From the NCBI GenBank assembly GCA_002007465.1, contig LNAC01000339.1, positions 434,001 to 498,000 on the forward strand: a DNA stretch of 64,000 nucleotides, read 5' to 3'. The position numbers and the translations under genes are program-made. The DNA comes from Ailurus styani (taxonomy: Eukaryota; Chordata; Mammalia; Carnivora; Ailuridae). Below are positions 22,973 to 36,188 of this stretch, piece after piece. Numbering within the stretch: the first letter of the stretch is position 1; each line of letters opens with the position of its first letter. Below the pieces are notes generated by a model that searched no databases, was not told where the DNA came from, and saw only the letters and a program-made list of their open reading frames with translations.

Positions 22973-23744
22973 CATGTATTTCAAGCAGAAGACTAATAAT
23001 CATTTATTGGAGATATTTTAGAGTAGATGTCTATATTTGGTAAGATACATATTAGATGATACACAAGAACCTAGATACTTGAAAACCAACTCTGTGAATC
23101 TGTACCTAACTACTACTAGGGATTTCTGGAATGACTGTTGGGGAAATCTTGTAAGCAAATGCTACATACCTCAAAGCTTTGTTATCTTTTCACAACTCAG
23201 GCTATGAACATCTATGGTCACCCATCATAATGTGTTTCAAACTTTCTACTGAGGCTAATGACCTATACTTTCACATAACATCACATCAACCCTCCAAATT
23301 TGTCACTAAATGCTTTCCATTTCCTTGACTAAAACAGTACACTGCTTTTCTATGAAAGCAAGTGTTTTTAATGCATACCACCTCCTGCTCAGTTTCCCAG
23401 ATGAGAATTCTTGAAGTTCCTTGAGTCTTTCCTATCCATTTCTTACACATCAGTCACCAGTGTTATATATTTTTCCCTTCTAAAAATTTCTGGATACCAT
23501 TCAAATCTCTCTAAACCCCTAAAATATCATTAGTTCAATGCACCATCATTTCCCACCTGAATTTAGTGTAATAGGCTTTGAAGTGATCTCTCTATAACTA
23601 GTTTTGCCTTAAAAAGAGAAAAAAAATTTATCTGAAGTGTTATTCTGATCATGTCACTCATATCTTTCAAAAATGACTAAGTAGATATGTAAAACTTTCA
23701 ATTTTACAAGATCATATTTGATTTCTTTGTTTTTACCTGTGAGA
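22973..23744. other. Single-copy DNA
   Basis: No recognisable gene, RNA or repeat. Confidence 0.5.
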
Positions 23745-24890
23745 AAGTTTTAAATGCAAATACTTTTTTTAATAACTCCATTAAGGTATAGCTGATATAC
23801 AATAAACTGCATATATTTAATGTGTACAATTTGAAAAGTTTGACCTATGTATACATCTGTGAAATGATCTCAGCAATAAACACAGGAATAGATTCATCAC
23901 CCTTGAAATTTTTATGCTTCTTTATAATCCTATCTTCTAGTAAATACATTTCTAGCCCTTACCCTTCCACTAATGCATGGTAACTACTGATCTCTTTTAT
24001 GCCATTCTTAATTAATTTGAATTTCAAATTTTACATAAATAGCATAATACAGTTGTACCCTATGGTTGTGCTAATTTTACACAAAAATATTTTGAGATAT
24101 ATTCATGCTGTTACATGTATCCATAGTTTATTTTTTATTGCTGAGTGATAGTCCATTGTATGGATTTATAATTTTTTTGGTCCATTTCCTATTCCTGAAC
24201 ATCTGAATTATTATCAATTTTTGCCACTACAAATAAAGTTGCTGTGAATATTAATATACAAGTCTAGTATGGGCATATGTTTTCATTTCTCTTGGGCAGA
24301 TTATTAGGATTGAAATGGCTGGACTGTATGGTAGGAATATATTTAAGTTTAAAGAATCTGCTCAATTTTTTTTATAAAATAGTAGTATCATTTTCATTGT
24401 CACCAGCAGGGCATGAAAGTTATAATTCTTCTACATTCTCACCAATGCTTAGCATGTCATTCATTTAAAATTAGTCTTGAAATCATGTACTTTTAGTTCT
24501 CCCAATGTACTATTATTTTATAAAGCCATTTTGCCTAACCAAATTTCTTTAACTTTCCCTATAAGTTCTAGAATATATCTCAACAATATTTTGTATTTTT
24601 CCAATTTTCCAATATTTTGCAATTCTTTAAATTTATTCCTAAGTATTTTACTAGTTTTGGTACTATAATAAATGCACTTGATTTCTTATTTTCATCTTTG
24701 GATTGTTTATTTCTTGTGTACAGAAATACAACTGATTTTTGTAAAACAATCTTGTATAATCTTGTGTATAGACTATGTATCCTGTAAGCTTGTATAATCT
24801 ATATACAAGAATAGATGGTCCTAAGTAATTCACTAAAAATTAAAAAAAGACTTATGGTAAATGAGTTTCAATATTTTTACTCTGTTTCTC
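23745..24890 (-). mobile_element. Old L1 3' fragment (minus strand)
   Basis: L1 3' UTR in reverse begins at a T-rich run near 23760 ('ccattaaggtatagctgata'), followed by ORF2 C-terminal sequence ('ttgctgagtgatagtccatt', 'gaaatggctgg') and, from about 24560, mid-ORF2 text after an internal deletion. Highly diverged L1M class. No usable frame. Confidence 0.72.
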
Positions 24891-24962
24891 AGTGTTAATC
24901 TCATTCTTTTCATCCTACTTGGAGTTTATTGAGATTCTTGGAAGTATAGGTTAATGTTTTTC

Positions 24963-25163
24963 TTTTTTAAAAAAGATTTTATTTATTTATTTGACAGAGA
25001 GAGACATAGCGAGAGAAGGAACACAAGTGGGGGAGTGGGTGAGGGAGAAGCAGGCTTCCTGCCACTGAGCAGGAAGCCCAATGCTGGGTTGGACCCCAGG
25101 ACCCTGGAATCATGACCTGAGCTGAAGGCAGACGCTAAACAACTGAGCAACCCAGGCGTCCCA
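24963..25163 (-). mobile_element. Can-SINE (minus strand)
   Basis: Head complement 'gagcaacccaggcgtcc' at 25145-25161, tail (AAATA) near 24975. TSD 24950-24962 and 25164-25176 ('gttaatgtttttc'/'gttaacgtttttc', one mismatch). Confidence 0.92.
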
Positions 25164-25576
25164 GTTAACGTTTTTCATAAAACTTGAAAGTTTTCAGCCA
25201 TTATTTCTTGTATTTTTTCTTCTCCTTTCTATTCTCTCCTTTTTGTCTTCCTGCTGTACATAAATTGGTATACTTAACGTTCCAATTGGCTCTTCTCATT
25301 TCTTTATTCTTTAGTTTCTCTGTTCTTTAGGTTGCATAATCTCTAGCTACAAGTTGACTAATTTTATCATCCAATTCAAATGTACAGCTGCTCACCTCTA
25401 GTGAGATTTTTATTTACTGTTTATGTATTTTACAACTGCAGAAATTCCATTTGAATCTTTCAAATTATTTCTTTATTGGTATTCTCTGTTTGATTAAACA
25501 ATGTCATCATACCTTCTTTTCCTCCCTTAAGCATGGTTTTCTTAGTTCTTTGAATATATTTATAATAGCTCCTTTT

Positions 25577-25779
25577 TTAAAAGATTTATTTATTTGAGAG
25601 AGAGAGCTCATGCATGCATGCATGAATGGGGGGGGAAGGGGTAGAGGGAGAGAATCTTCAAGCAGACTTCTCCCTGACCACAGAGCCCAGCCCTGGGCTC
25701 AGTCTCAAAATCCATGAGATTATGACCTGAGCCGAAACCAAGAGTCAGATACTTAACCAGCTGAGCCACCAGGTGCCCC
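25577..25779 (-). mobile_element. Can-SINE (minus strand), older
   Basis: Contains a small (CATG)n expansion near 25610-25624 and a G run at 25628-25635. TSD 25561-25576 and 25780-25795 with two mismatches ('tataatagctcctttt' type). Body diverged from the young consensus. Confidence 0.88.
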
Positions 25780-25855
25780 TATAATGGCCCTTTTAAAATA
25801 TGTTAAGTCTAATATCTGGGCCTTCTCACAGGCAGTTTCTGTTGCTTTTTTTTTT

Positions 25856-28570
25856 TGTCTTGTGTATGGCTCACACACATCCTTGTATCTAAAAAGTCAT
25901 TGCCAAATCTAAGATTTTCTCCTCTGTTATCTTCTAGGACTTTTATAGGTTTGATTTTTTTTACATTTAAGTCTATAATTCATTTTGTATTAATTTTTTG
26001 TGAAGAGTCAAAAGTCTTTGTTTTGATTTGTTTTTTCCATTTTTGCATGTGGATGTCTAGTTGTCCAGGACTATTTGTTGGAAACTCTATCCTTTCTCCA
26101 TTGAATTATCGATGCTCTTTTGTCAAAATTCAGTGAACTATATCTGTGTGGGTCTATTTCTAAGCTCTCTATTTTGTTCCATTGATCCTTTTCCATTCTT
26201 TTGTCACCAACATACTGCCTTGATTACTATATCTTTATAATAAGTCTTGAAGTTGGGGCATGTCAACACCTCAAACTTGTTCTCCTCTGTATTAAGTACT
26301 CTGGATCTTTTGCCTCTCATTTAACTTTAGAATCAGTTTGCCTATATCCACAAAATAACTTGCTGAAATTTTTATTTGGATTGCATTAAATCTATAGACC
26401 AAGATGGGAAGAATTGAGATCTTAACAATATTGAATCTTTCTATCCATGAATAAGGAATATCTCTTCATTTATTTAGTCCTTAGAACTCTTTCATTAGAA
26501 TTTCACATTTTTTCTCATAAAGATCTTGTGAAGATTTCGTTAGATATATACTTAAGTGTTTTATTTTTTATACTAATAGAAGTGGTTTGAAATCATTGTT
26601 TATTATGATTTTCATTAACTGTGATTGTTTCACTGGTGATCAGGTCCATGAAGCTCTTCATGCCACCATTACAAAGTGTATTTCTTGACTTTTGAGGGCT
26701 GAATCAACTTTATATTCCTGGGATAAATATATTTCTGGCCATAATGTCATATCCTTTTTTTCCCATAATTTGGATTTATTTCACAAAACTTATCTTTAGA
26801 ATTTTTAAATTCTATGTTCATGTAGGATATTGATCTGTGGTTTTATTTTCTTATAAAGTCTCTGTAAGATTATTTATTAGGGTAATACTGACTACTTATG
26901 CTATGAAAGCATCCCCTTTTTTCAAATTTCTGCCAGAGTTAGCATAAAATTGATATTATTTCTTCCCTAAATTAACAAATAAAGTAATTCAGAACTGAAT
27001 TTTTCTTTGCAGAACTGCTTTTAACTCTAGTTTCAGTCTCTCTGATAGATATACAAATATTTAGGTTATCTATTTTTGAGTAAACTTTGGTGGCTTGTGT
27101 CTTTCGCTAAGTTTGTTCATTTTATCTAGGTTGACAAATTTATATGAATAAAGTTCATAAAATTACCTTAAATCTATTTTATATCTATAGCGTATCTGAC
27201 CATCTTACCTCTCCCATTCAAGATATTGCTTTCTTCTTTCTTCTCCCTTCCATTTTCTCTTGTCAGTTTGGCAAGAGTTTTATCAACTTCATTGATGTTT
27301 TCAACAGTTTTTGGATTCATACTTATTTGCTTTTTCCATTATGTTTAATTTAATTCAATCTGAATTACTTTATTACTCCTTCCTCTTACTTACCTTAGGT
27401 CTGCTTTACATTTTCTAGTTTTCATGTTTTTTTAGGTGATGTTGACAAATTAATGTTTTTCCCCTAAAAAAGATATGTAATAATATAAAATTTCCTCTAT
27501 GTACTGGTTTAGCTGTATCAAACATTTATATGTAATTTTTTCATTTTTATTATGTGCAAAATATTTTCTGATTTCCATTTTAATTTTTTTCTTTGACTAT
27601 TGGCTATTTAGAAGTGTATTATTTAGTTTCTAAATATTTGGAGAATTTGAAGAGATAGCTCCATTATTGATTTCTAATGTTCATCTCTAAAACACTGATT
27701 TGGGGTTCTTTTAAATATTTCAAAAATCTACTTAAGATTCTGAGCATATAAAATATAGTTATAATAACTGTTTTAATGCCCTTGTCTACTAATTGTAACA
27801 ATTGTATTAGTTCTGACATAGTTTAAATTAATTGATTTCCTCTACATTACGGCTAATATTTTCCTGCTTCTTTGAATGCTTGGTAATTTTTTTATTGGAT
27901 AGCATACATACATTTCAATTTGGATTGAATATTTTTATAAGTATTTTTGAAATTTGTTCTGAAACATGGTTTTAAGACTTTTTAAGAAGTTTCATTTTTC
28001 TGGGGAAGTTTCATTTTTCTGGGCTTGCTTTTAGGACTTAGAAACTGGAGTAGTGTTTAATCTAGACCTAATTATTCTTTACCACTAAGGCAGAACCCAT
28101 TTATATGCTCCCCCAGTACTTTATCAGTCATGAAATCTCCTTTCTGTCTGGGAGTATTCCCAACTCTGTGTTAGGATCAGGTAATACTACCATATAATCC
28201 TGTTATATGGTTCTTTTCTAGGACTCGCATGTACATCAGCACTAAGCAGACTACCAGAGGGGCATCTTCTTCCCATCTCCCAAGTTCTCTGTCTAGGCAG
28301 CTGTTTTCTTTTCTGCTACTCTTCAAACTCTAGCTACCTTTATCTCCACAGACTGTCAGCTGCATCCCCTTGACTAAACTTTGGACTCTGCATGGGTCCT
28401 TTTCTATTCCATATCCTGGAAACTATCTCATAGCAGTAATCATTGTTTTCATAATTTGTTTTTCATCACCCAGTGATCACTCATTGCCTTATGTCCAGTT
28501 TCTTAAAAAACATTTTTTCTTATGCTTTTTGTATTTTTGTTTCAGGCAGCAAGATAAATCTAGTCCCATT
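25856..28570 (-). mobile_element. Old L1M/HAL1-like copy (minus strand)
   Basis: ORF2-type sequence in reverse from about 25870 to 27650 ('ttgttccattgatcc', 'attgcattaaatctatagac', 'gaattgagatcttaacaata'), then 5'-type sequence to about 28570 ('ttttcctgcttctttgaatg', 'ccttgactaaactttggact'). The 3' part is missing or represented by the fragment to the left. The small tandem duplication 'aagtttcatttttctggg' occurs near 27985-28022. Non-coding throughout. Confidence 0.68.
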
Positions 28571-29394
28571 TTGTCTAGAAGCAGAAAATACAAATAGTTT
28601 AATTGAAACGTTATAGACGGTGATTAATTTTATATTGACTATTTTAGTAGTGAACTCTTTGAGCCAATTTAACTGCTGATCAATTTCTTATTAAGTACTA
28701 TTAAGCAATTTCTATTTTTTATTATACCAAAATATATTTAATTGGGATTTTTCTCTATGTAAATCATAATTAGGATTTGATTGATCAACTCATGTCATCC
28801 CTATCAAAAATTAGCTATTATGTCTTCTGCCATTGTGAGTTTTAGTTTGTGGCCATTATTTATATAAAGTCAAATTTTTGTATGTTAAATTATAGAAATG
28901 TTGGAAAGATTTAATACCATAATCTCTTTATTCATTAATATGTTTGGTTAGGTTCACTAGAAACCATTGAGAGATTTGCATTTGTCATTTCATTATCATG
29001 TATCATGATCTAGGTCAATGATTAATGAATATATATATTAGATATATACATATCTATTGTTTTAAAACTTACCCATTAGAAAAGTGTTAAAATCCTATAT
29101 GTGAGAGAAAAAAAATAGAGACTGAAAGAAAGGAAAGTGAAGAAGGAAAGGGATGAGAGAAAGGAAGAGAGTAATAGTGAAAGAAAAATTGTATTTGCCA
29201 GTGAGTATTGACTGCTAAACTCTAAATTGTAGACAGGAATCATCCCTTTGGTCTCAAAGTAGCTGCTACAACACTCTAGCTTTGGATTGAAATCCTACTA
29301 TCCTCTCCATTGATCTCAACATGATCTAAAATCTTTGATATGGCTATAAAAGATCTGAATTTTATGGTTCTTTTTTTCCCCTTCAGATTCTACT
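28571..29394. other. Single-copy DNA with purine-rich tract
   Basis: 29103-29200 is an imperfect GA-rich stretch (GAAAG/GGAAA units). An AT dinucleotide patch lies at 29030-29062. No gene. Confidence 0.5.
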
Positions 29395-29760
29395 CTGATT
29401 CTGCCTTCCTCACCAGAGAATTCATTTGAGCTTCCCTGAATATGATTTTCCACATATTCAGGTCTTGCCTGCTATAGTTCTTTACTTAGTACATCTATCC
29501 TATCTCCCTTTTGGTTGCTATTTTCTGTTTATTCCACAGGTCTCAACTTAAAGCAATTTTCTCTGAGAAACCATTTCTTACTATCTACTCACAAGTCTGC
29601 TTCAAGTGTCTCCATTCTATGTCATCATAGTACCTTTCATTTCTTTGTGGTATTAGGCATCACATTATGTTGTGCACTGTCCAGTTATTTGTTGGTTTCC
29701 TTCTCTTGATTCTGGAATTTAAAAGGGCATAGGCACCTCATCTTCATCAGTGAAAATTGG
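29395..29760 (+). mobile_element. L2 (LINE2) 3' relic
   Basis: The order of motifs fits the L2 3' end in plus orientation: 'caggtctcaacttaaa', 'tctctgagaaaccatttctt', 'gtatta..catcacattatg', 'tggaatttaaaagggca'. Strongly eroded, as usual for L2, which amplified before the placental radiation. An open frame at 29515-29709 lies inside it and is meaningless. Confidence 0.6.
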
Positions 29761-32384
29761 CACCTAACCCACCAACTGACCTCAAACAGATCTTTAAAAT
29801 ATTTATTTAATTAACATTTTTTTCATTTTCATATTCTAAGACATCACGATTCCAGGAATAAACTATCTCAATAGTTGCATTGTTAGTATCAATTTCCTTA
29901 TCACTCAGTTTCTTTTCTAATTAAATTAAGTAAAATAATGTAAAGGTTTGCCCACAGAAAATCTATTTTTCAAAAGAGACACCTAACTTGTTAAAGGGAA
30001 AAACTGGTTCTTGTTTTAATTAGTATGTCTTCTCCAGATAGCAAAGTGATCTATTAGAATACAAAGTATAGATTTTAATGAAATAGCCATTTCCAAAGGA
30101 TCCACGACTTTGGCACATATTTATTGGGATAATCAGTGTTTCACAAAACTGCATGTATCTAAGACTGTGCCATCCCGCCCCCAACCATAGAGGTTTTTAA
30201 CACTAATAAGTATCAAAGGCATCAATATTTGGGTCACAAAGGAGATGATATTTTAAGCTCTAAGTCTAAAGAAGACAAAGTCAGTGTGATTAGAAGGAAA
30301 GAAGATTAACTTCCCAACATCTCTTAAGTCTTGAGATCCTGCTTGTTTCTGAATAAACTTTATTTTCATTAACTCATAATTCTGTTGCCATTATTAATGA
30401 AATAGTGAACAAGCAAAAGCAATCTTATGAGTGGAGGGTATGAGAATCAGAAAGTTTTGTTTGTGTTCAGGTATCCATCATACACTTGCCTAAACTGAAT
30501 TACAATATTCCAATATATATTTAACCCATGTCACCAGCATTTCAAAGAACTTATGGTCTATTACTCATTGTTGAAAATATACCTTAAAAGAATCCCTGAC
30601 TCAAAAATTTTAGGGCTAAAAGATTGAGGGTGTGTTTGTTTTAAACTTAGATTTTCCCCCCACTTTTCCAATTATATTTATGAACAAAGCCTTAATAAAT
30701 CAAAAGTTTTAATAAGAAAAAGTTCAGGCATCATCCAACATATAAACACTCTTCTTCTGGGGGGGGGGGTTGGGGTATGCCCTGAACTTTTCCTGGTGCC
30801 TCTGAAAACACTTCTCAGAAATAATTATGTTTTTCCAACATGCATAAAACTAGCTTTTCTGAAATGACCACCGTGAACAGTGACTTCTAAATATTAAACT
30901 TCATGTGTATTATCTGTTTTAGTCAAAATGGCTGAGTTTTGACATCTGGAAAATAAAAGCAGTATCACTTGATCCTGAATACTTACAAACTATTTTTATT
31001 ATGATATTTCTGGCAACCCACACTGAATGCATATTCATGGCTTTAGAAATGTTTCCTATTTCTATAGATTCCTTCCTCATTTGCAGGTGTGATTATAGAT
31101 TCATGAATGCAGTTAATCACTTCTAATATGTATAGCAATCCAGCCACTGCATTAAAATTTTCCTTGAATTTTTGATGAAGCTATGGCCTTGAAGGAAGCT
31201 CACTGAATTAGGTAATCTAGAATAATCTTCAGGAATGGTGAAAGTGATACATAAGAGTTGGTTCATTGGAGTTTACTACTGATTACCATTGAAAAAGACT
31301 CTAGAACTCTCCCTTATTATCCCAACTGCCTTCAGCACACACACAATGCTCTCACATATCCTTCATCTTCCTTCAAAAAAAAAAAAAAAGAGAGAGATAG
31401 AGATAGCCCTGATTTCTCAGTCTTAAACTGATAACCTCTTCATCTGAGGAAAAATAGAATCTTTTATCTTCCTTGGGTTAACTAAGGTTCTGATTGTTTC
31501 CATAAAGTGCAACCAAAGCTATTGTAGGATCTATGGAATATCATGACCTAAATTTATATTTCAGCAATTTATTTCTTAATTTTATCAAGAAAAAATAGAA
31601 ATTTGCCTTTCTTCTCTATGATGATCAGTGTACAATTAAACTTGATTTGGTAAAAGTCTATATCTCAAAAAAAAAAAAGGCACAGGAAAGAGGTAATTTC
31701 TCCTCTCTACCCATAGTGCATATTAGAATTTTTGAAACATTGAAACCTTTAAAATAAAATGTAACCCAACAAGATAGAAATTTGTGCTCTGGTGTGAAAA
31801 GAAAATGAGAGAATTTTCTATGACTGTGTGACTTTCTGACACTACAATGGACCTAGGGTTTTAGAGATGCAGCTTCTCTTGTTAGGTGCTGGGCAGAACC
31901 TGCATGGCACTGCTGCCAAAGGAGTCACAGACACCCCAGATTCCAGGCTCATTAAAAGTAGCCCAAGGCAAGAGATGTCAATCTTCATAATTAAATGGCT
32001 CTAATGATTGCTTCCTCAGGTGCAGTTTTCAGTCATCTCACCTGCTTTCCTAGGAAACTCAACTTCTGTTCCTGGCTCAATTTCTGACAAGTTCCTTAAT
32101 CAAACCACACTTGTCCATGGTTATTCCCTACATCTATGCCTCTTGGATTCCAGCATTATCTCAGTTCTTCTCTGTACTTCTGTCTGATTTCAGTCTTACC
32201 ACATCCTGTACTGTGCCAGACATGACACTCCAATACAAAATCCCAGATTTTGATGTGTGAATCTGTATAATTTTTATTTCTGTACAGTCTCATGGATACT
32301 GATACAAATGTTGATTTTATCATTTAGATTATTGATTTTCTCATTTTTTTCCTCCTATTCCTGGTGTATAGGAAAGACCAAATA
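29761..32384. other. Single-copy DNA
   Basis: About 2.6 kb with no recognised gene or confident repeat. Homopolymers: G(11) at 30759-30769, A-rich runs at 31375-31389 and 31666-31678. Base composition is locally less AT-rich around 31850-32160, but no exon-like frame was found there. Confidence 0.5.
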
Positions 32385-32495
32385 TTTTTTATTGTTGTTG
32401 TTGTTATTATTGTTATTATTTAAAGATGAGAAAACTAGGGCCAAAACATTATTAACTGCCTCAGAGATACACAGCTAGAAACGATGAAGCCAAGA
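32385..32495 (-). mobile_element. MIR relic (minus strand)
   Basis: 'aaagatgagaaaactagggc' followed by 'agatacacagctagaaac' is the reverse of the MIR core. Preceded by (TTG/TTA)n at 32392-32420, which translates as a leucine run in one frame and is not a protein. Confidence 0.68.
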
Positions 32496-33114
32496 ATTGA
32501 CTCCAGAAATTGAATATTAAGTCACTTCAGACTCAATATATTTTTGTTGAACTGATTTCAACTGAGCTGCTCAGAGAATGTCAATAAGAAACAGAGAAAT
32601 GAATGATACTCAGGAAGGACAATAAGCAGGAAGTCAGCATCCTCAAACTGTTAGCAAGCAATAGCCAGGCTAGAATTACACATCAGAATCATTATCTCTG
32701 GGTTGGGGTTCTGGGAAAATTGAAGCTAGTTCCTGTTAGTTGTTAAAATCATCTTGTACAGTGGCATAGAGATTCTCAACATTTAATACCAGACCTATTA
32801 ACAGGGCTCCTTTGGAGCAGCAGCAGTCCCTAATTCACTTTTATATCACTCAGAGTACTTAGCTCTAAACTTTGTCCATGAGTAGTCTGGAACGATTGCA
32901 AACTTTCAAAAATGACCAAAAGCCTGTGGTGTTAGGCCACTTAGTACATCTCTGAAGTATACCTAAAGCTTCTTTTTTTTCTCTTTTATTTTACAATATA
33001 GTAGTTTCAGACTTTGGAAATTGAGAACATCTTGTAATGTTTATTACTTTGATGCCCAAATGACAGAATGGAGGTGAAGGTACTTGGCCCCATGTGTGAC
33101 CTCTAAAGGCAGAT
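32496..33114. other. Single-copy DNA
   Basis: No repeat or coding signal recognised. Confidence 0.45.
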
Positions 33115-33370
33115 TCATATAGCAGGTAAGAGGATGGACTTGAAAGACAGATGGGCCAAGTTCAAATAACAACTTCACATTTACTGACCATTAATGACAT
33201 TGGGAAAATTGTTTGACCTTTGTGTCTCCCAGATTCCACAACTGTAAAGTGTGAGTACCAAAAGCATCTATCTCATGGGGTAGCTCTGAGGATGAAATGT
33301 GTATATATTGTGAAGCAATAAATGTCTGGAACATAAGAAGAGCTCAGCAAATGTTATCTGTTATCACAAT
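33115..33370 (+). mobile_element. MIR, near full length
   Basis: Order of elements matches MIR in plus orientation: tRNA-like start, 'atgacattgggaaaattg', 'ccagattccacaactgtaaa', 'atggggtagctctgaggat', and the 3' end 'agagctcagcaaatgttatc'. Ancient tRNA-derived SINE, heavily mutated. Confidence 0.75.
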
Positions 33371-33879
33371 AGGCACAAAATAAATGTCAATTTGCTTACT
33401 TCCTTTCATCTTAGTATGCAAAGATAAGAAGTAGAAAATCTCTATAAATAGACATAAAAATAGAAAAAATCCCCAAGAAGAAAGTTGCTTGTTTCTCTTA
33501 TGATTATTAATAATTCTCATTGCTTATACTATGGACTGAGCTTGATATAAGCTCATAGAAAAGTAAAAATCTCATCTCTTGAGAGAATCAATGAAGGCTT
33601 ATTCACTTTTCTCAATTATATGAACAATGAAGCAAACATTGGTTTTAATGTCTTTCTTTGGTTCATATTGCCAATCTCTGCAGGAACCCCCCAAAAAAAA
33701 TAGTACTATGCACAATAAAATATTTCACAAAATTTTATGGATTTCAGTGTAGGAAAAAATAACTATTTAATAATTAGCCATATCTTTTGAAAGAAAAAGA
33801 AAGTGAAGATCATTATATTAATTGATACACTTAAAAATAAATTCTTAAGAAAAAAAAGATATTCTGGAGATCCACATCA
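33371..33879. other. Single-copy DNA
   Basis: AT-rich, no recognised feature. Confidence 0.45.
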
Positions 33880-34288
33880 GCAACCATGGTAGTCACTTTG
33901 GTGTGTGGGTTTGCCTCATCATCTATAGAACACTCCTGAAAGTGGCAAAAGTAGAAAACTCCTGAGCTCACCTCCCTCATAAATACATGAAGGCTACAAC
34001 TACACACAGAGCAATCCCAAGAATGACCTGAAGGATAGCAGAACAGCTCTTCTACAACTAAAGACATAAAGAAAAAGCCATATTAAGAAGGGTAGAAAAG
34101 GCAGAGATGTGGTCTGATCGGGAGTCAAACCCCTGGTGTAGCAAGCCACAAATAAGAGGAAAATCACAGGCAAAGATCTTCCCTGAGGAGCAAGGGGATG
34201 AAGCCACACATTGGGCATCTCTAGTCCTGGGGACCTGCACAGGACAAAAAACCTCCATGAGAGCTGGCTTTGCAAATTGATGGGTATT

Positions 34289-34489
34289 GGGGTGCCTGGG
34301 TGGCTCAACTAGTTGAGGATCTGACTCTTGATTTTGGTTCAGGTGATGATCTCATGAGTCATGGGACTGGCCCATGTTGGGCTCCTCACTTGATAGGAAG
34401 TCTTTCTTTCCTTCACCCTCTTCCTCTGCACACAAGTGCTCTCTTGCTCTCTCTCTCTCTCAGATAAATAAATAAATTGAAAGAAAGAA

Positions 34490-34528
<39 letters not shown>

Positions 34529-34597
34529 AAAGAAGGAAAGAAGGAAGGAAGGAAGAAAGGAAGGAAGGAAGGAAAGAAGGAAGGAAGGAAGGAAGAA
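34289..34597 (+). mobile_element. Can-SINE with long purine tail in L1 5' UTR
   Basis: Head 'ggggtgcctgggtggctcaa', body 'gatgatctcatgagtcatgg'. The A tail has expanded into a GAAAG/GA/GGAA tract. Short TSD 'atgggtatt' (34280-34288) and 'atgggtctt' (34598-34606), one mismatch; L1 5' UTR resumes after it. Confidence 0.87.
34479..34597. repeat. (GAAA)n-(GA)n-(GGAA)n polypurine tract
   Basis: About 119 bp of uninterrupted purines on the plus strand derived from the SINE tail. Sliding motif composition shows serial expansion of different units. Confidence 0.93.
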
Positions 34598-35986
34598 ATG
34601 GGTCTTAACTCTAGCATAGCCAGAATGCTATAGGAAACTGAAACTCCATTCTTAAAGGGTCCACACATAATCTCACTCACTCCAAGATGCAGTACAGAGA
34701 TAACAGTATGAAAATTGCATAGGCCATACATGAAGCAGATTTATTGGTTAATTTTAGAACATGTGCCAGAGGGGCAGGAATCTGTAGGTACATTCTCTAG
34801 GAATGGACATGCAGGTGGGTGCCATTTTTCTTGAGGTTGTTAATCTAGTTGGCCCCACACTGGCAGAAGCCTGTTCTGACATTCCCCATCTACTTTGCTT
34901 ACACTGCTCACCCTGCCCCAGCACTCCTCTGTAGACCTGCCCAAGCTATAATAACCACCTCAGCAGTCACCCTTGCAAAAAAAGAGGCTTCTCCTCTGCC
35001 ACACCTTATGAGAATCCTTGACTGGCACTAGCACACCTCCAAAGTGACTTCTGCTGTGGGGAGGGAGGGAGGCCTCCCCTTCCCACCTGCATGCCTACAA
35101 TAGTTGTAGCCAGTCTCACCAAGGCTTAGCCCACCCACTAGAACAACAGGAGGGCACACTCAGCCCACACAGGAGATATCCCTGGAGTACCTAAGTATGG
35201 TGACCAGGTGTGATGTGTTTCTAGACCCCACAGGATGCTTTCTACATAAGGCCACTACTTCAAGACCAGGAGCTATAGCTTACTTACCTGACACAGGGAC
35301 ATAGAGTCAGACAAGATGAGGAAACAGAGGAATATGTTCCAAATAAGAGAACAAAATAAATCCTCAGGAAAAGAAATAAACAAAATGGAGACAAACAATC
35401 TATCTAGTAAAGATATTGTTGTAAAGATTCTCACTGAACTTGGGAGAAAAGTAGATGAACTCAGTGAGGACTTGGGCAACAAAGAGATAGAAAAAGAACC
35501 AAACAGAGCTGAAGAATAATTAGTTAAGGGATGCACAAAACAAAAGATGTATACAATGACACCCAATTCATAAGGCATGGGGAGAGGAATAAAAATGTGG
35601 TGCTTTTAGAATGTGTTTGAACTTGAGTAATCATCAACTAAAAACAGACTGAAATATACATAAGGTGTTATATGTGAACCGCATGGCAACCACAAATCAA
35701 AAACCTATAACAGATGCATAAAAAATAAAGAAAAAGGAATGCAAGCATAACACTGAAGAAAGTCATCAAATCACAAGGAAGGAGAGCAAGAGAAGAAAAT
35801 ATCTATCCTTCTCAAAATATTCCAAAAATTGAAGAGAAGGAACGCTTCCAAATTCATTTTAATGAGGCCAGCATTATGCTAATACCAAAACCAGACAGAC
35901 ACTACAACAAATTAAAATTACAGGCCATAGATGAAAAAGTCCTCAACAAAATACTAGCAAATCACATTTAAAAATACAATAAAAGA

Positions 35987-36188
35987 GGGCGCCTGTGTGG
36001 CTCAGTGGGTTAAAGCCTCTGCTTTCGGCTCAGGTCATGATCTCAGGGTCCTGGGATCGAAGCCCGCATCGGGCTCCCTGCTCAGTGGGGAGCCTGCTTC
36101 CCCCTCTCTCTGTCTGCCTGCCTCTCTGCCTCCTTGTGATCTCTCTCCCTCTGTGAAATAAATAAATAAATAAATAAATCTTTAAAAA
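35987..36188 (+). mobile_element. Young Can-SINE with perfect 17-bp TSD
   Basis: Starts 'gggcgcctgtgtggctcagt', with 'gggttaaagcctctgctttc' and the 'gcatcgggctccctgctcag' block with CpGs retained, ending (AAATA)n and ATCTTTAAA. TSD 35970-35986 and 36189-36205 identical over 17 bp. This is the mustelid-like subtype. Lies in L1 ORF2. Confidence 0.96.

Larger units (their letters stand above)
24891..25855 (-). mobile_element. 5'-type L1M/HAL1-like fragment (minus strand) with two SINEs
   Basis: Sequence resembles the 5' region or ORF1 side of ancient L1M/HAL1 elements in reverse ('cagccattatttcttgtatt', about 25196-25215). SINEs at 24963-25163 and 25577-25779 interrupt it. Same type of text recurs at 18900-19400, so these are paralogous pieces. 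Confidence 0.6.
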
